Shown here one piece after another: positions 1-8,532 of a stretch of DNA of 64,000 nt. Made by a program: the position numbers and the translations under genes. The stretch spans positions 1 through 64,000 of the forward strand of contig DATLGL010000036.1 of NCBI GenBank assembly GCA_035540495.1, written 5' to 3'. Under the pieces are notes generated by a model. The model was not told the DNA's origin and made no database searches. It saw nothing but the letters and a program-made list of their open reading frames with translations. The first letter of the stretch is position 1. The number at the start of each line of letters is the position of its first letter. This stretch comes from DASVEG01 sp035540495. Lineage in GTDB: Bacteria; Actinomycetota; Acidimicrobiia; Acidimicrobiales; CADCTF01.

Positions 1-87
1 CTGGCGGACCAACCTCACCGCCTGCGCCTTCTCCTCCGGCGTGTAGCGCCGAGTGTTCGGCTTCCCCGGTGTGACTTCCTTCGGCAT
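1..87 (-). CDS. IS3-family transposase OrfA, N-terminal 29 residues
   Basis: The ATG at 87-85 opens a frame that runs off the left edge. The 29 visible residues contain RRYTPEEKAQAVRLVR, the typical beginning of the OrfA helix-turn-helix (HTH_Tnp_1) that binds the element's terminal repeats. A purine-rich stretch (GAGGATGGAG) lies just upstream of the ATG. OrfA normally is about 100 residues and is joined to the DDE integrase OrfB by programmed frameshifting; neither the slippage site nor OrfB is in the window, so activity cannot be judged. Confidence 0.75.
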   Translation of the reverse strand, partial: MPKEVTPGKPNTRRYTPEEKAQAVRLVRQ

Positions 88-141
88 GACTCCATCCTCG
101 TTTCCAAGGTCAGGAGCCTCCAACGATCCCAGGGCGGTTCA
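1..141 (-). mobile_element. IS3-family insertion sequence, left end (partial)
   Basis: Read on the minus strand, the segment starts at 141 with TGAACCGCCC and then GGAGGCTC, the way the left terminal repeat of many actinobacterial IS3-family elements begins. The start of its OrfA gene follows 54 bases later. The rest of the element lies beyond the left edge of the window. It appears to sit inside an IS110-family transposase gene, because the first three bases of the repeat (TGA) supply that gene's stop codon. The repeat end is recognised from memory of the family; the matching right end and the target duplication cannot be seen here. Confidence 0.6.
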
Positions 142-1119
142 GCGGATGACTTCTTTCTTGGTCTTGCCCTCGGCGAGGCGTCGCTTCATGTAGTCCTTCG
201 TGCGCTGGTCCCAGGAGAGCCGGTTCAGCACGATGAGGTAGAGCGCGCAGTTCGCTTGTCGGTCTCCGCCGCTGTTGAGGCGATGCCGTTGCTGCTTGCC
301 GGATGATGCATCGACCGGCGAGGATCCGCACACGGCGGCGAAGGAGCGTTCGTTCTTGAGGCGATCTGCGTTGTCGCCCGCGGTGGTGAGCAGCATCGAC
401 GCGGTCTCGGTGCCGATGCCTTTGGCCGCGACGAGCGACGGCGCCGCCGTCTCGACGAGGGTGTCGAGCTGGGCGTCGAGGATCTTGATCTCCTCGGTGA
501 GCGCGATCCACCGTTTGGCGAGCGTCGACAGGGTGAGCTTCGCTGCTCCCAGCGGTGTCGCCGGGTCGCCCGCGCGCAGACGTGACGCCTTGGCGATCCG
601 CTCGGCCTCTCGGAGGCCCAGGAGCGTGGCTCTCAGCTGTTCGGGTGCGGTGTCGATCACCGAGTGGATCTGGTTCGCGGCCTGGGTGCGGGCCTTCATG
701 GCGCTGCGCCGAGCAACCCGCACCAGGCGGATCGCTTCGATCGCGCCGGTCGCGGCCTTCGGTGTTCCCGTTGCCTCGCCGGCGAGCACCGCTCGAGCAG
801 CCGCCTCGGCATCAGCAGGGTGGGACTTGCCGCGCCGGCGTCGCTTCTGGCGGTTCGGGCGATCAACCTCGACCACGCGTACGCCTTCGCCGGTCAGGTG
901 GCGGGCGAGGCCTGCGCCCCACGCCCCGGTGCCCTCCACGCCGACCGCGGCGACGTCGCCGAAGCGGCGCAACCAGCGCAGCAGCCGGCGATAGCCGCGA
1001 GGTGTGGTCGGGAACTGCTCGGTGCCGAGGATGCGGCCCAGGCCGTCGATCGCGGCGGCGACGTGGAAGTCCTTGTGGGTGTCGACGCCGCCGGTGATCG
1101 AGCGCGACGGATCTGACAT
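139..1119 (-). CDS. IS110-family transposase, C-terminus truncated by IS3
   Basis: IS110 transposases pair a RuvC-like DEDD domain with a C-terminal domain carrying a catalytic serine, and are guided by an element-encoded RNA. Here the DEDD domain starts GGVDTHKD (D13), followed by VGVEGTG (E62) and GKSHPADAE. The C-terminal domain has the usual SSGK..RHRL.SGGDRQAN block. ATG 1119 is chosen because the DEDD domain starts right after it. The protein stops after KKEVIR, where relatives continue with about 15 more residues (CLKRY...); the stop TGA is the first triplet of the IS3 repeat. The third acidic position of the DEDD set appears to be His100 instead of Asp, one base away (CAC for GAC). 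Together these suggest an inactive copy of 326 residues. Confidence 0.85.
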   Translation of the reverse strand: MSDPSRSITGGVDTHKDFHVAAAIDGLGRILGTEQFPTTPRGYRRLLRWLRRFGDVAAVGVEGTGAWGAGLARHLTGEGVRVVEVDRPNRQKRRRRGKSHPADAEAAARAVLAGEATGTPKAATGAIEAIRLVRVARRSAMKARTQAANQIHSVIDTAPEQLRATLLGLREAERIAKASRLRAGDPATPLGAAKLTLSTLAKRWIALTEEIKILDAQLDTLVETAAPSLVAAKGIGTETASMLLTTAGDNADRLKNERSFAAVCGSSPVDASSGKQQRHRLNSGGDRQANCALYLIVLNRLSWDQRTKDYMKRRLAEGKTKKEVIR

Positions 1120-1370
1120 TGTGGTGTTGCCATCCCTTCTTCTCTCAGTGGTTGTGGATGGCACGCACGGCCGATGCGACGGACAGGACAGTGACGGGGC
1201 TCCTGCGACGAGCTCCTATCAGGTCACGTTCGACGACCGGTTGTGCCAGGCGGGGTCCTGCTCACTCGGCCGACCGATCGGTTCAAGGACATCCAAACGG
1301 AGTCGGTCGATCTGCGAGTCAGACCGAGTGAGCGGGGCCCCGCCACCTACACGTAGACGACGATGAATCC
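142..1370 (-). mobile_element. IS110-family element, interrupted by IS3 (3' part missing)
   Basis: This is the remaining part of an IS110-family element: a transposase gene (139-1119) plus the non-coding flank upstream of it, which holds structured inverted repeats (about 1241-1350). IS110 elements have no long terminal repeats, so the outer end near 1350-1440 is only an estimate, set by where a different, decayed gene begins at about 1438. The downstream end lies beyond the inserted IS3 element and is not in the window. Confidence 0.5.
1241..1350 (-). ncRNA. Candidate IS110 guide (bridge) RNA region
   Basis: The arm at 1249-1269 is complementary to 1324-1344 at 19 of 21 positions. Inside the 54-base loop a second stem pairs 1271-1277 with 1303-1309 perfectly. 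IS110-group elements encode their bridge RNA in the non-coding flank upstream of the transposase; this structure sits exactly there, about 130 bases upstream of the transposase start. The structure is visible in the sequence. Assigning it as a bridge RNA is inference: I cannot match target- and donor-binding loops because the other element end is missing. It could also be a transposase-binding or regulatory hairpin. Confidence 0.35.
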
Positions 1371-1437
1371 CTACTGGTGGATTATCACTGTCGATCTGTC
1401 GCGGCCCGAGAGAACGCATCGCCGTCGATCCATTGCG

Positions 1438-1885
1438 CTATCGGAGACCTCGCCGGTGTTGGATGAACGACGACAGGCGCCGCGACAGCTCCCTCACCGT
1501 GTCGAGGTCTCCCCGCGGTGCGTGCGGCCAGTTGGTGAGCCGTGTCGCGATCGACCCGTCGTCGAGCCGCATGGGACGGAAGTCGACCGGCGTGTCGGGA
1601 TATCGAGGCTGTAAGTTCACGTGCAGATGTGGAACCCCGTCGCCGTAGACGTGGGCATAGACATGCTCGGCACCTTCCGAGGATCGGAGAGCGGCACCAA
1701 GATCGTTGACCAGGATGCCGGCGGCCGACCACCTGCCACCACCGCTTGGCGCCAGAGATCATCTGTGCCTCGAGGTCCGCGTGAAAGAACGCTGTGACGG
1801 GCGTGAGGCGACCGTCGAGCGCTGCCACTGACTTCTCAAGCTCGTCGCCGGTCCGGTAGACGAACTTGTCGCTGAAGCCGCTCAA
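1438..1885 (-). pseudogene. HIT-like protein gene, frameshifted
   Basis: The 3' part reads GAEHVYAHVYGDGVPHLHV followed by NLQPRYPDTP, a HIT-superfamily signature (nucleotide hydrolase or transferase with an H.H.. motif), and ends with a short Arg-rich tail at 1438. The upstream half (from a TTG at 1885, starting near SGFSDKFVYRTGDELE) is in another frame, and no single frame covers the gene. The break or breaks lie near 1720-1760, where all three frames contain plausible pieces. It lies directly beside the IS110 remnant, which fits decay after insertion nearby. A sequencing error is an alternative, but other genes in the next 10 kb are broken as well. Confidence 0.55.
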
Positions 1886-2089
1886 GCGCGTGGTTCGCGA
1901 AGACCTACCGCACCATCACCGGCCCCGATCTGCACCTACGGCTTCAGCTCCAGGCCGTTGCGGGGTCAGCGACCAATGGTCGTGATTCATCCCGTTCCAG
2001 GTCGCCGGCGCCCGGTCGACGCGGCGGGGATGGCGGTCGTGTCGAGTCGCTGCTCGCCGCAATCCCCCGACGCCTCTGATCCTCGGCGG

Positions 2090-3970
2090 TCACGACGATG
2101 GTTCGAGCGCGGCCTCGAGTGTCGCGCCCGCGTCCGGTCCTTCGACTCGGGCCGCATCCGCGCTGAACGCCGCGAGGGCTCGGTCGATCATCGCGAGGCG
2201 CGGTTCGTCGAGGCATCTCACGCCGACGCCGAGACGCTCGCGCTCGCTGGCCGACGCGGCCCGAAGTTGGGCGCCCAGCGCCTGCGCGCCGGTGCGCACT
2301 GCAGCCTCTGCCAGCAGCTCGAGATACCGGATGCGTCGCGTCGGCCGCTCCCGGTCCCGGCACGAGCGCAAGATCACGCGCAGCGCGACGAGGTCGCCTT
2401 CTGCCGCGGCGACTGCCGCGAGCGCGTCGTTCCACTCGTGCTGCCCCACGCCTTCGTCAGCGACGCGCCTGGCGCTGGCGACGTCGCCCATCGCAAGAAG
2501 GCACTCGACGAGGGCGATCGCGCATGGCGTCACGAGTCGAGGCACGCGCTCTCTGGTGGCGTCGAGGGCCTCACGTGCGGCGGTGGCGGCATCGGTGAAC
2601 TCGAGATCGAGTGCTCGTCGATCGGCCACGATCCGATGACGTGAGACAACCGCGTACGCCCACCCGGTCGCGTCACCGAGGCGCTCCAGCGCGCGATCGA
2701 GAAGCGTGGCTGCGCGAGTTCGGTCACCGAGGTGGTCGGCCAGCCGTGCCGCTGCGTGCAGCACCCGGAACGCGAGGCTTCCGTCCAGCACCTCGGAGCC
2801 GAGGAAGGTGGCGATGGACAGACGCGCACGATCTGGCTCAGCCGTCTCTATCGCAACCTCCGCCTCGAGCAGGCGAAGATCCATGGCCGAAGCCGTGTCG
2901 TTCGGTGTTGGGTCCTCGATGGCATCCAAGGACGAGCGGCCGTCCGTGACGGCCTCCGCTGCAGCGGCCAGATCCCCCATGTTCAGGGCGAGTCGGGCGC
3001 GCTGGCGGAACATGTACACGCGGTCGCGGAGCCATGTCGGCGGCGTCATCGCCAGAGCGGCGTCGAGCCGCCGTACCGCCGCGTCGAGGTTCGACCGTTC
3101 GAACTCCACCTGCGCGAGGTACGCCTGCGCGACACCCACCTGCCCGTCGCCGAGCGATGCAAGAAGGTCCACCGCTTCGGTGTAGAAGGCAGCTGCGGCG
3201 TCGAGGTCTCCGGTCTCGTGGTGGATGTTGGCGTGCACAATGAGGTGGTTCGCAAGAGCGGCTTGGTCGCCGGCAGCCCGGAGCAGGGAGAGTGCTTCCT
3301 CGTGCCGTTCCAGAGCCGCGCCATGGTCACCGCGATTCCGCTCGGCCCACCCAAGGCCGCGGAGGATGTCCGCTTGCAGCCACGCCGCGGAGTCCTCCTC
3401 GTGTTCCGACGCCTCACGGAAGGTGTCGACCGCGTCTTCGGAGAACGAGCTGAACTGCGCCCAGCCGAGCGTCCGAAGGGCCCGGGCCACCTGCGCGCGG
3501 CTCCCGCTCCTCTTCGCGATTGCTGTCGCCTCCTCCGCGAACCTGAAGGCACGGGCGTTGTCCCCGAACACGGTGAAGAGGTAGGCGGCGGTGGTGAGCG
3601 CCTCGAGTCGGTCCAGTTCTGGCATGTCGCTGAGAGCCAGAGCTGCGTCGACGACCGTCGCCGCGTGCCCGATGTCGCCGCGGCTCTGCCACCAGTCGTT
3701 CAGGAGCGGGATGAACTGGAGTGCCGCGGAGTGGTTGCGGCGGATGCTCCACGCGACGGCGGCGCGCACGTTCTGCGCCTCTGCTTCCAGGAAAGCGACG
3801 TACGCATCGGTGTTCTCCGTTGTCTGGCCTTCGTCGAAGACCTCTCTCAGGCGGCCGAGGAAGTGATCGCGGTGGGCGTCCCGGAGGCGGGTCAGCTCAA
3901 CGCTGTCCGGAAGGGAGTCGAGGAAGGAACGCTGTTCGTCCATACTCCTCAGGCGCGACGTCGCGGCCAC
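2090..3970 (-). CDS. TPR-repeat protein, detached C-terminal part of a STAND-type regulator
   Basis: The protein has 626 residues, almost all helical repeats typical of the TPR superstructure found at the C-terminus of cyclase/NB-ARC regulators. Its N-terminal piece (RLRDAHRDHFLGRLREV, then EAEAQNVRAAVAWSIRR) is the segment that in one-piece relatives, such as the gene at 21717-24386, directly follows the NB-ARC winged helix. It begins 17 bases after the stop of the cyclase/NB-ARC gene and is surely co-transcribed. A GTG at 3970 has GAGAAG at good spacing; an ATG at 3943 with GAGGAG very close to it is the alternative start. It probably acts as the sensing or protein-binding arm of the upstream protein. 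Confidence 0.8.
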   Translation of the reverse strand: MAATSRLRSMDEQRSFLDSLPDSVELTRLRDAHRDHFLGRLREVFDEGQTTENTDAYVAFLEAEAQNVRAAVAWSIRRNHSAALQFIPLLNDWWQSRGDIGHAATVVDAALALSDMPELDRLEALTTAAYLFTVFGDNARAFRFAEEATAIAKRSGSRAQVARALRTLGWAQFSSFSEDAVDTFREASEHEEDSAAWLQADILRGLGWAERNRGDHGAALERHEEALSLLRAAGDQAALANHLIVHANIHHETGDLDAAAAFYTEAVDLLASLGDGQVGVAQAYLAQVEFERSNLDAAVRRLDAALAMTPPTWLRDRVYMFRQRARLALNMGDLAAAAEAVTDGRSSLDAIEDPTPNDTASAMDLRLLEAEVAIETAEPDRARLSIATFLGSEVLDGSLAFRVLHAAARLADHLGDRTRAATLLDRALERLGDATGWAYAVVSRHRIVADRRALDLEFTDAATAAREALDATRERVPRLVTPCAIALVECLLAMGDVASARRVADEGVGQHEWNDALAAVAAAEGDLVALRVILRSCRDRERPTRRIRYLELLAEAAVRTGAQALGAQLRAASASERERLGVGVRCLDEPRLAMIDRALAAFSADAARVEGPDAGATLEAALEPSS

Positions 3971-3987
3971 GTTCGTAACTTCTCGTG

Positions 3988-6111
3988 TTACAGCTCGACC
4001 GTGAGCCGTTCGTCGCCCTCGTCGGGGGCGTAGGAACAGAACACGCCCGTGCGGATCGAGCGTTGGAGGTGTGCGCCGATCTCGGGAGCGTGTGCAGCAA
4101 CCGCGGCGATCGAGCCTCGTATTGCCTTTGTCACACTCGCCCTCGCACGTTCGACCGTCGAGGACGTTCGGCGGCCTCTCCCTCCGAGGCCACTTGCTCG
4201 GGCGAGTTGCTCGAGGACCGCATCGAGTTCGGCTGCGACGATCGCGGAGCGTTCGATGTCGTTAGCCGCGTTGGCCTCGTCGAGGTCCTCCTCGAGTTGC
4301 CTCACCCGCTCGGCGTACGAGCGACGTGCGGCCTCGTCGAGCACCTCGAGGCCAGACTGCACGGGCACCTGCCGCTCGCCCTTCTCCCCCGCAACGAGAT
4401 CGACAACATGCACCTCCGCACGAGGGCGCCGCAACAGCGCCGCGAGGTAGCGGAGGCCGAGGGCGTCACGGAGCCGAACGGTCCCGGTCTGGTCGGTGAA
4501 CGCCCACACGCCGCCCTCCCTTCGCATGGTCAGCGAGGCTGCCGTTGCGGCGGCGCCGAGCAACTCGCCTGCGAATCGACGAGTGGAGTCCAGCAGCCAG
4601 TACCGGCTCGTCATGCCCACCCGCCGGCGCACGACCAGCGACCGTTGGACGAGCCGGGACAGGAGGTCAAACACGTCGTTGTCAGCGATGCCAGCTCCCG
4701 AGCACACGGCTTCTGCCGATTCGATGGCGAAGCCGCCCTCGAACACGGGGAGCCTGGCGAGCAGCTGCCGACTCCGGTCGTCGAGCAGACCGACGCTCCA
4801 CTCGATGGCCGCCCTCACCGACTGCTGGCGGGGAGGCCCGACCGAGGAGCGCGCCGCGAGGACATGGTCCGGCATCGACGCAAGCCGCGCCGCGATCTCC
4901 GCCGGCGCCAGGATGTGGGCATGTGCAGCTGCCAGTTCGATCGCGAGCGGTAATCCGTCCAGCTGACGGCAGAGCCCCTCGATCGCGGCCACGTCGGTTT
5001 CCGCAACCGACCCGCCCACCGCGGCCGCCCGCTCTTGGAACAGCCGCACCGCGTCACCCTCGATTCCCATGCCGCCCAGTGTGAAGACGACTTCTCCCGG
5101 GATCTCGAAGGGTGCCTGGGTTGTGGCGAGGACGACAGCCGGACCCGACCGTTGGAGCACGGCGAGCACCAGCTCCCGGATCTCGGCGAGCACGTGCTCA
5201 CAGTTGTCGAGCAGAACGAGGCCATCAAGACGCGCGATCGCGGAGGCGATGCGCTCCACCGCCTGAGCCTTGTCGAGCGAGGCGCCGAGTAACAGGTCGA
5301 GCGCGGCTGCGACGGTGGTCGGGACGAGGTCGGGGCTAGCAGCGCTCGTGAGATCGACGGCTACGACGCGCCTGCCTGTCGCCGACGCGAACTCAAGCGT
5401 CGCTGCGCTGGCCAGCCGCGTCTTCCCAGCTCCGCCGACGCCCGTGATCGACACGAGCCGGTTCGAGCGCAGCAGATCACCGACGGTACGTAGATCGTCC
5501 TCCCGCCCGACGAACGACGACGTCGGGATCGGAAGGTCTAGGACCGGGTCGGGCTCGGCGATGAGCGGCGTCGGCTCATCCTCTTGAACGCAGAAGAAGA
5601 CGTGCTCGGGGGTCGTCAGCCCCCGCAGTTCGTGAACGCCGGCGTCGCGCAGCTCGTGCCCTGCGGGCAGGTCGGCACCCAGCAACACCGCGGTCGCAGC
5701 CGAGAGCAGAGTCTGTCCGCCGGCAGCGAGCGCGCGCACACGGGCAGCGCGGTTCACCGTCGGCCCGAAGAAAGTTCCGCGTCGAGACTCTGCGGAGCCG
5801 GTGTGGATGCCGACTCGCACACGCAACGGCTCGCCGTTCACCCGCGGACCCTCCGCCAGCGCCGCGTGGATCGCAATCGCGGCGCACATCGCTTGCGCCG
5901 GCGTTTGGAAGACCGACAGCGTGCTGTCACCCTCTCCCTGGGACTGGACGAGGAACCCGCCGGCGCCGGCGACAGCGGCGGCAACGAGCGCGTCGTGCGC
6001 GGCCACCGCGGCGCGCATCTCGCCCGGTGAGCGCTCCCACAACGGCGTCGAGCCTTCGATGTCGGTGAGACAGAAGGAGAGGACCCCGGTGGCGACAGAG
6101 GTGCTCGCCAT
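3988..6111 (-). CDS. Class III nucleotide cyclase domain - NB-ARC ATPase regulator
   Basis: This is a 707-residue protein. An N-terminal class III cyclase-like domain has LTDIEGST (first metal Asp), GEGDS (second) and the GPTVNRAARV segment. A NB-ARC/AAA ATPase follows, with FVGRE, GVGGAGKTR (Walker A), VLLDNCEHV (Walker B) and GLPLAIELAAA (GLPL). The last 190 residues or so form a separate module (GVWAFTDQTGTVRLRDALG, then LGGRGRR..ERAR) known from other ATPase regulators. That module stands where TPR repeats would start, and the TPRs are encoded by the next gene. ATG 6111 is taken as start because TDIEGST follows after about 13 residues; an in-frame GTG lies 12 bases upstream. Whether the cyclase makes cAMP is unknown. 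Confidence 0.85.
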   Translation of the reverse strand: MASTSVATGVLSFCLTDIEGSTPLWERSPGEMRAAVAAHDALVAAAVAGAGGFLVQSQGEGDSTLSVFQTPAQAMCAAIAIHAALAEGPRVNGEPLRVRVGIHTGSAESRRGTFFGPTVNRAARVRALAAGGQTLLSAATAVLLGADLPAGHELRDAGVHELRGLTTPEHVFFCVQEDEPTPLIAEPDPVLDLPIPTSSFVGREDDLRTVGDLLRSNRLVSITGVGGAGKTRLASAATLEFASATGRRVVAVDLTSAASPDLVPTTVAAALDLLLGASLDKAQAVERIASAIARLDGLVLLDNCEHVLAEIRELVLAVLQRSGPAVVLATTQAPFEIPGEVVFTLGGMGIEGDAVRLFQERAAAVGGSVAETDVAAIEGLCRQLDGLPLAIELAAAHAHILAPAEIAARLASMPDHVLAARSSVGPPRQQSVRAAIEWSVGLLDDRSRQLLARLPVFEGGFAIESAEAVCSGAGIADNDVFDLLSRLVQRSLVVRRRVGMTSRYWLLDSTRRFAGELLGAAATAASLTMRREGGVWAFTDQTGTVRLRDALGLRYLAALLRRPRAEVHVVDLVAGEKGERQVPVQSGLEVLDEAARRSYAERVRQLEEDLDEANAANDIERSAIVAAELDAVLEQLARASGLGGRGRRTSSTVERARASVTKAIRGSIAAVAAHAPEIGAHLQRSIRTGVFCSYAPDEGDERLTVEL

Positions 6112-6345
6112 TCCCCCGCTCACGGGGCCGACGGTACCAGCGGGGGCCGGTCCTCGGGGTGCCCATGCGCGTGGCGCGTGGCACGTTGCGCAGTCACGGC
6201 GCCGTCGGCGCTCCGCGCGCACATATTCGGCGATCTGGTCAGCATGGAGAACGCAACTGAACGCGCTCCCCTACCGCTCCCGCGGATCGGGTGAGCAGCA
6301 GTTCTCCCGCCGGCGCACAGTGCCGTGTTAGCCCTCTAGACCCCG

Positions 6346-6369
6346 GCGCGACTCTCGTGGAGTGCGCGC
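6346..6369 (-). terminator. Hairpin downstream of P-loop kinase gene
   Basis: GCGCGACTC and GAGTGCGCGC pair around a 5-base loop (one bulged base) just after the stop of the minus-strand kinase gene and ahead of the cyclase/NB-ARC gene. There is no T-tract, so it is a weak call for a GC-rich terminator or attenuator. Confidence 0.3.
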
Positions 6370-6375
6370 TCGCGC

Positions 6376-7038
6376 CTACGCGGTTGCGCCTACCGAGGCA
6401 CGTCCGAGGTGCGAGTTGATCCAGTCGCGCACCTCACGTTCGACTTCGCTTGCGGGCCTGGTCGCGTCGACTGCTGTCGTGTTCGGAGTGATGGCAGCGG
6501 CCTCGTGGAGGCGCCCATTGAATGCGTTCCACTCAGTCGTCCGCTCGTCGACGTAAGCGTTGATGTCCACTGGCGATCCGATGGTCCCTGCCTGTCGCAC
6601 AATGCGCTCGCGGAGCACGTGCGGTGGCGCCGTGAGGTAGAGGAAGTGGACTGATGCGAAGTACTCGAGGGTCTGAGCGTTCTCGAGCAGCTGTTCGCGG
6701 AGCATGACGGAGAAGTACGTCACCACGAGATTGTTTTGCGCAATCTCGTGAGCCACTTCCGCCAGCCAACGCCAGAAGGCGGCTAGGTCCGGCTCGTCGG
6801 CGGCGACGTTTACGTGCTGATAGCCGAAGATGTCCGCGTCCAGAAGAACTGCGCCTGGGACGGTGCCAGCGAGCCGCCGGCAGATCGTGGACTTGCCCAC
6901 GCCAATCGGTCCGACGACTACTAGCAATGGTGGACGCACGAACGTTGCTTCGCGCGCGCAGTGCGGGCAGCGGAGCATCCCGCCAGCGGCCGGAATCTGG
7001 TTCGATCGCCCGCCACACACTTCGCACGTAGTCGGCAC
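6376..7038 (-). CDS. P-loop nucleotide kinase-like protein with N-terminal zinc ribbon
   Basis: The 220-residue protein opens with two CxxC pairs (CEVC at 5-8, CPHC at 24-27), a small zinc ribbon. A P-loop follows: GPIGVGKST at 43-51, and LLDADIFGYQHVN at a position typical of substrate-binding acidic residues in gluconate-kinase and AAA_33-type small-molecule kinases. The C-terminal half is helical, with RERIVRQ as a possible lid. Substrate is not predictable. It is a single gene between the cyclase/NB-ARC regulator and a hypothetical gene, both on the same strand but with gaps over 200 bases. Confidence 0.75.
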   Translation of the reverse strand: MPTTCEVCGGRSNQIPAAGGMLRCPHCAREATFVRPPLLVVVGPIGVGKSTICRRLAGTVPGAVLLDADIFGYQHVNVAADEPDLAAFWRWLAEVAHEIAQNNLVVTYFSVMLREQLLENAQTLEYFASVHFLYLTAPPHVLRERIVRQAGTIGSPVDINAYVDERTTEWNAFNGRLHEAAAITPNTTAVDATRPASEVEREVRDWINSHLGRASVGATA

Positions 7039-7257
7039 GAAACGATGATCGCGCTACGTGCGCGCGATGCGCAGAGGCCCCGCGCTCAGTCGAGGACCTG
7101 CTCCCCGCTTGCTCCCCGAGCGCCCGGTAGCAACTCGCTCAGCAGCTGCTACGCGCCCCGTGTAGAGGGCGTTGCCGGCCCTCTGCACCTCGCTTGCAGT
7201 TCTGTCGCGCATGATGCAGACCGGTTCGTTCGGTGCGCCGTCGCCGACGCCTCCGCA

Positions 7258-7764
7258 TCAGTTGAGCCCGGTTCGGGCTTCCCACGGAGCAGGTGGCGGC
7301 ACCTCGATCTCGACCTCGAGTAGCGCGTCGGTCGCGCCGAGAGCAGTGAGGGTGAGCCGTCCTGGCGGCGGAACGATTGGCCATGGCGGTCCCGGATCGA
7401 CCGGCACAAATCTGATTGTCGCTACCGCTCGGCAGCGCTCGAACTCGCCGCCCGCGCCGAGTCCTCGATATTCGCGGCCGTCGGTGTCGACAGCGTCCCA
7501 TGGGCCGTGGAGTCGCCGATGCTCGTTGACTCCGCCACTCTCAATCTCTTCGTAGTCGCCGACCAGTGCGTAGCCAAGGTCGAAGTGGCTGTGCGCGGCA
7601 GCGATATAGCTCAGGATGAGCTCCCCACCGCAGTGATTGCCGATCTGCAGATCCAGCACACGCTGGCGTCGCGCTGTGCTGTCCATGACGAGATCGGCCT
7701 GCAGCTTGAGCCGCTCCCGGCAACGCGCACAAGGCGCGCCCCCGGCGACTGGCAGAAGCGGCAC
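7258..7764 (-). CDS. Hypothetical protein with CxxC near N-terminus
   Basis: I do not recognise this family. The frame reads like a genuine protein: PCARCRERLKLQADLVMDS near the start, then LQIGNHCGGELILSYIAAA and HFDLGYALVGDYEEI, and a C-terminal beta-rich stretch (VATIRFVPVDPGPPWP, ALLEVEIEVPPPAPWE). The CxxC plus a later HCGG may bind a metal. The start is uncertain: GTG 7764 lies just before the CxxC, while a longer version to 7878 is mostly Arg-rich and unlikely, and ATG 7686 would lose the Cys pair. It is divergent from the GNAT gene at 7929. Confidence 0.5.
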   Translation of the reverse strand: MPLLPVAGGAPCARCRERLKLQADLVMDSTARRQRVLDLQIGNHCGGELILSYIAAAHSHFDLGYALVGDYEEIESGGVNEHRRLHGPWDAVDTDGREYRGLGAGGEFERCRAVATIRFVPVDPGPPWPIVPPPGRLTLTALGATDALLEVEIEVPPPAPWEARTGLN

Positions 7765-7928
7765 ACGGTCACAGCGTGATTCTGGCGCGTCTCCCGCGGA
7801 CGCCGACCCGTCGTTCGGCTCGCCGTCGGGACGCGCCGTTCGAGAGCCGTGGGAAACGCACCTCACGTCGGGACGCACGCGCCCGGCTCCTACTCTCGAT
7901 GACGTGGACTACCGCGAGCATCAGGGCC

Positions 7929-8444
7929 ATGAACGTTGACGTCCGTCAGGTCGAGCTCGACGATGTTGCGTCTCTACAGCGCAACTGCTTCAGCCTCACG
8001 ACGGTCGACCAGACCCGCGCGAGCGTTGAGGCGGCGCTGATGAAGGCGACGTCTGGTGAAGGAACCTCTCTAGTCGCCGTGCGAGGTGACGAGGTCGTCG
8101 GCAACGTCACTGTGACCCGGAACGCTCACCGGCTACAACGGCATCGTGCCCACCTGGGCGGCTTTGTGATTCACCCGGCGGCCCAGGGCCACGGCCTCGC
8201 CCGAGCGCTCACGGCGGCTGCAGCAGAGTGGGCTTCCGAGCGCCAGTGCACGATCCTCGAGCTCGACTGTCGTGGCGGAACGCACGCTGAGGAGGCGTAC
8301 CGCGGACTCGGCTTCCGTGAGTGGGGACGGCTTCCTGCAGGCCTTATCGAGGAGGCCGGCACCTTCGATCAGGTGTGCTTCTACCTCGTCATCGCTGACT
8401 GGCTGCGCGAGTGGGCGAGCGCCTACAGACCACACTGGAGATAG
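7929..8444 (+). CDS. GNAT-family N-acetyltransferase
   Basis: A 171-residue GNAT. The acetyl-CoA-binding motif A is GGFVIHPAAQGHGLARAL, and the C-terminal part has the usual EEAYRGLGFREWGRL block. Such proteins move an acetyl group from acetyl-CoA to an amine; the acceptor cannot be told. ATG 7929 is chosen because the fold's first strand (DVRQVELDDV) starts right after it; a clear ribosome site is lacking and an upstream ATG at 7899 is possible. Confidence 0.8.
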   Translation: MNVDVRQVELDDVASLQRNCFSLTTVDQTRASVEAALMKATSGEGTSLVAVRGDEVVGNVTVTRNAHRLQRHRAHLGGFVIHPAAQGHGLARALTAAAAEWASERQCTILELDCRGGTHAEEAYRGLGFREWGRLPAGLIEEAGTFDQVCFYLVIADWLREWASAYRPHWR

Positions 8445-8532
8445 AACAGAGCTGATGCGACGAGGAGAACCACACTGAACCGCCGCCTCCACAGGCTGGT
8501 TCGTTTCACGCCCCTTCGCTGACGGTCGTGCC

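Noticed and set aside
2090..6111. The cyclase/NB-ARC and TPR genes as one gene broken by a frameshift
   Set aside because: The first protein ends in a complete, recognisable extra module with its own stop, and the TPR gene has its own start; no single-base change would join them.
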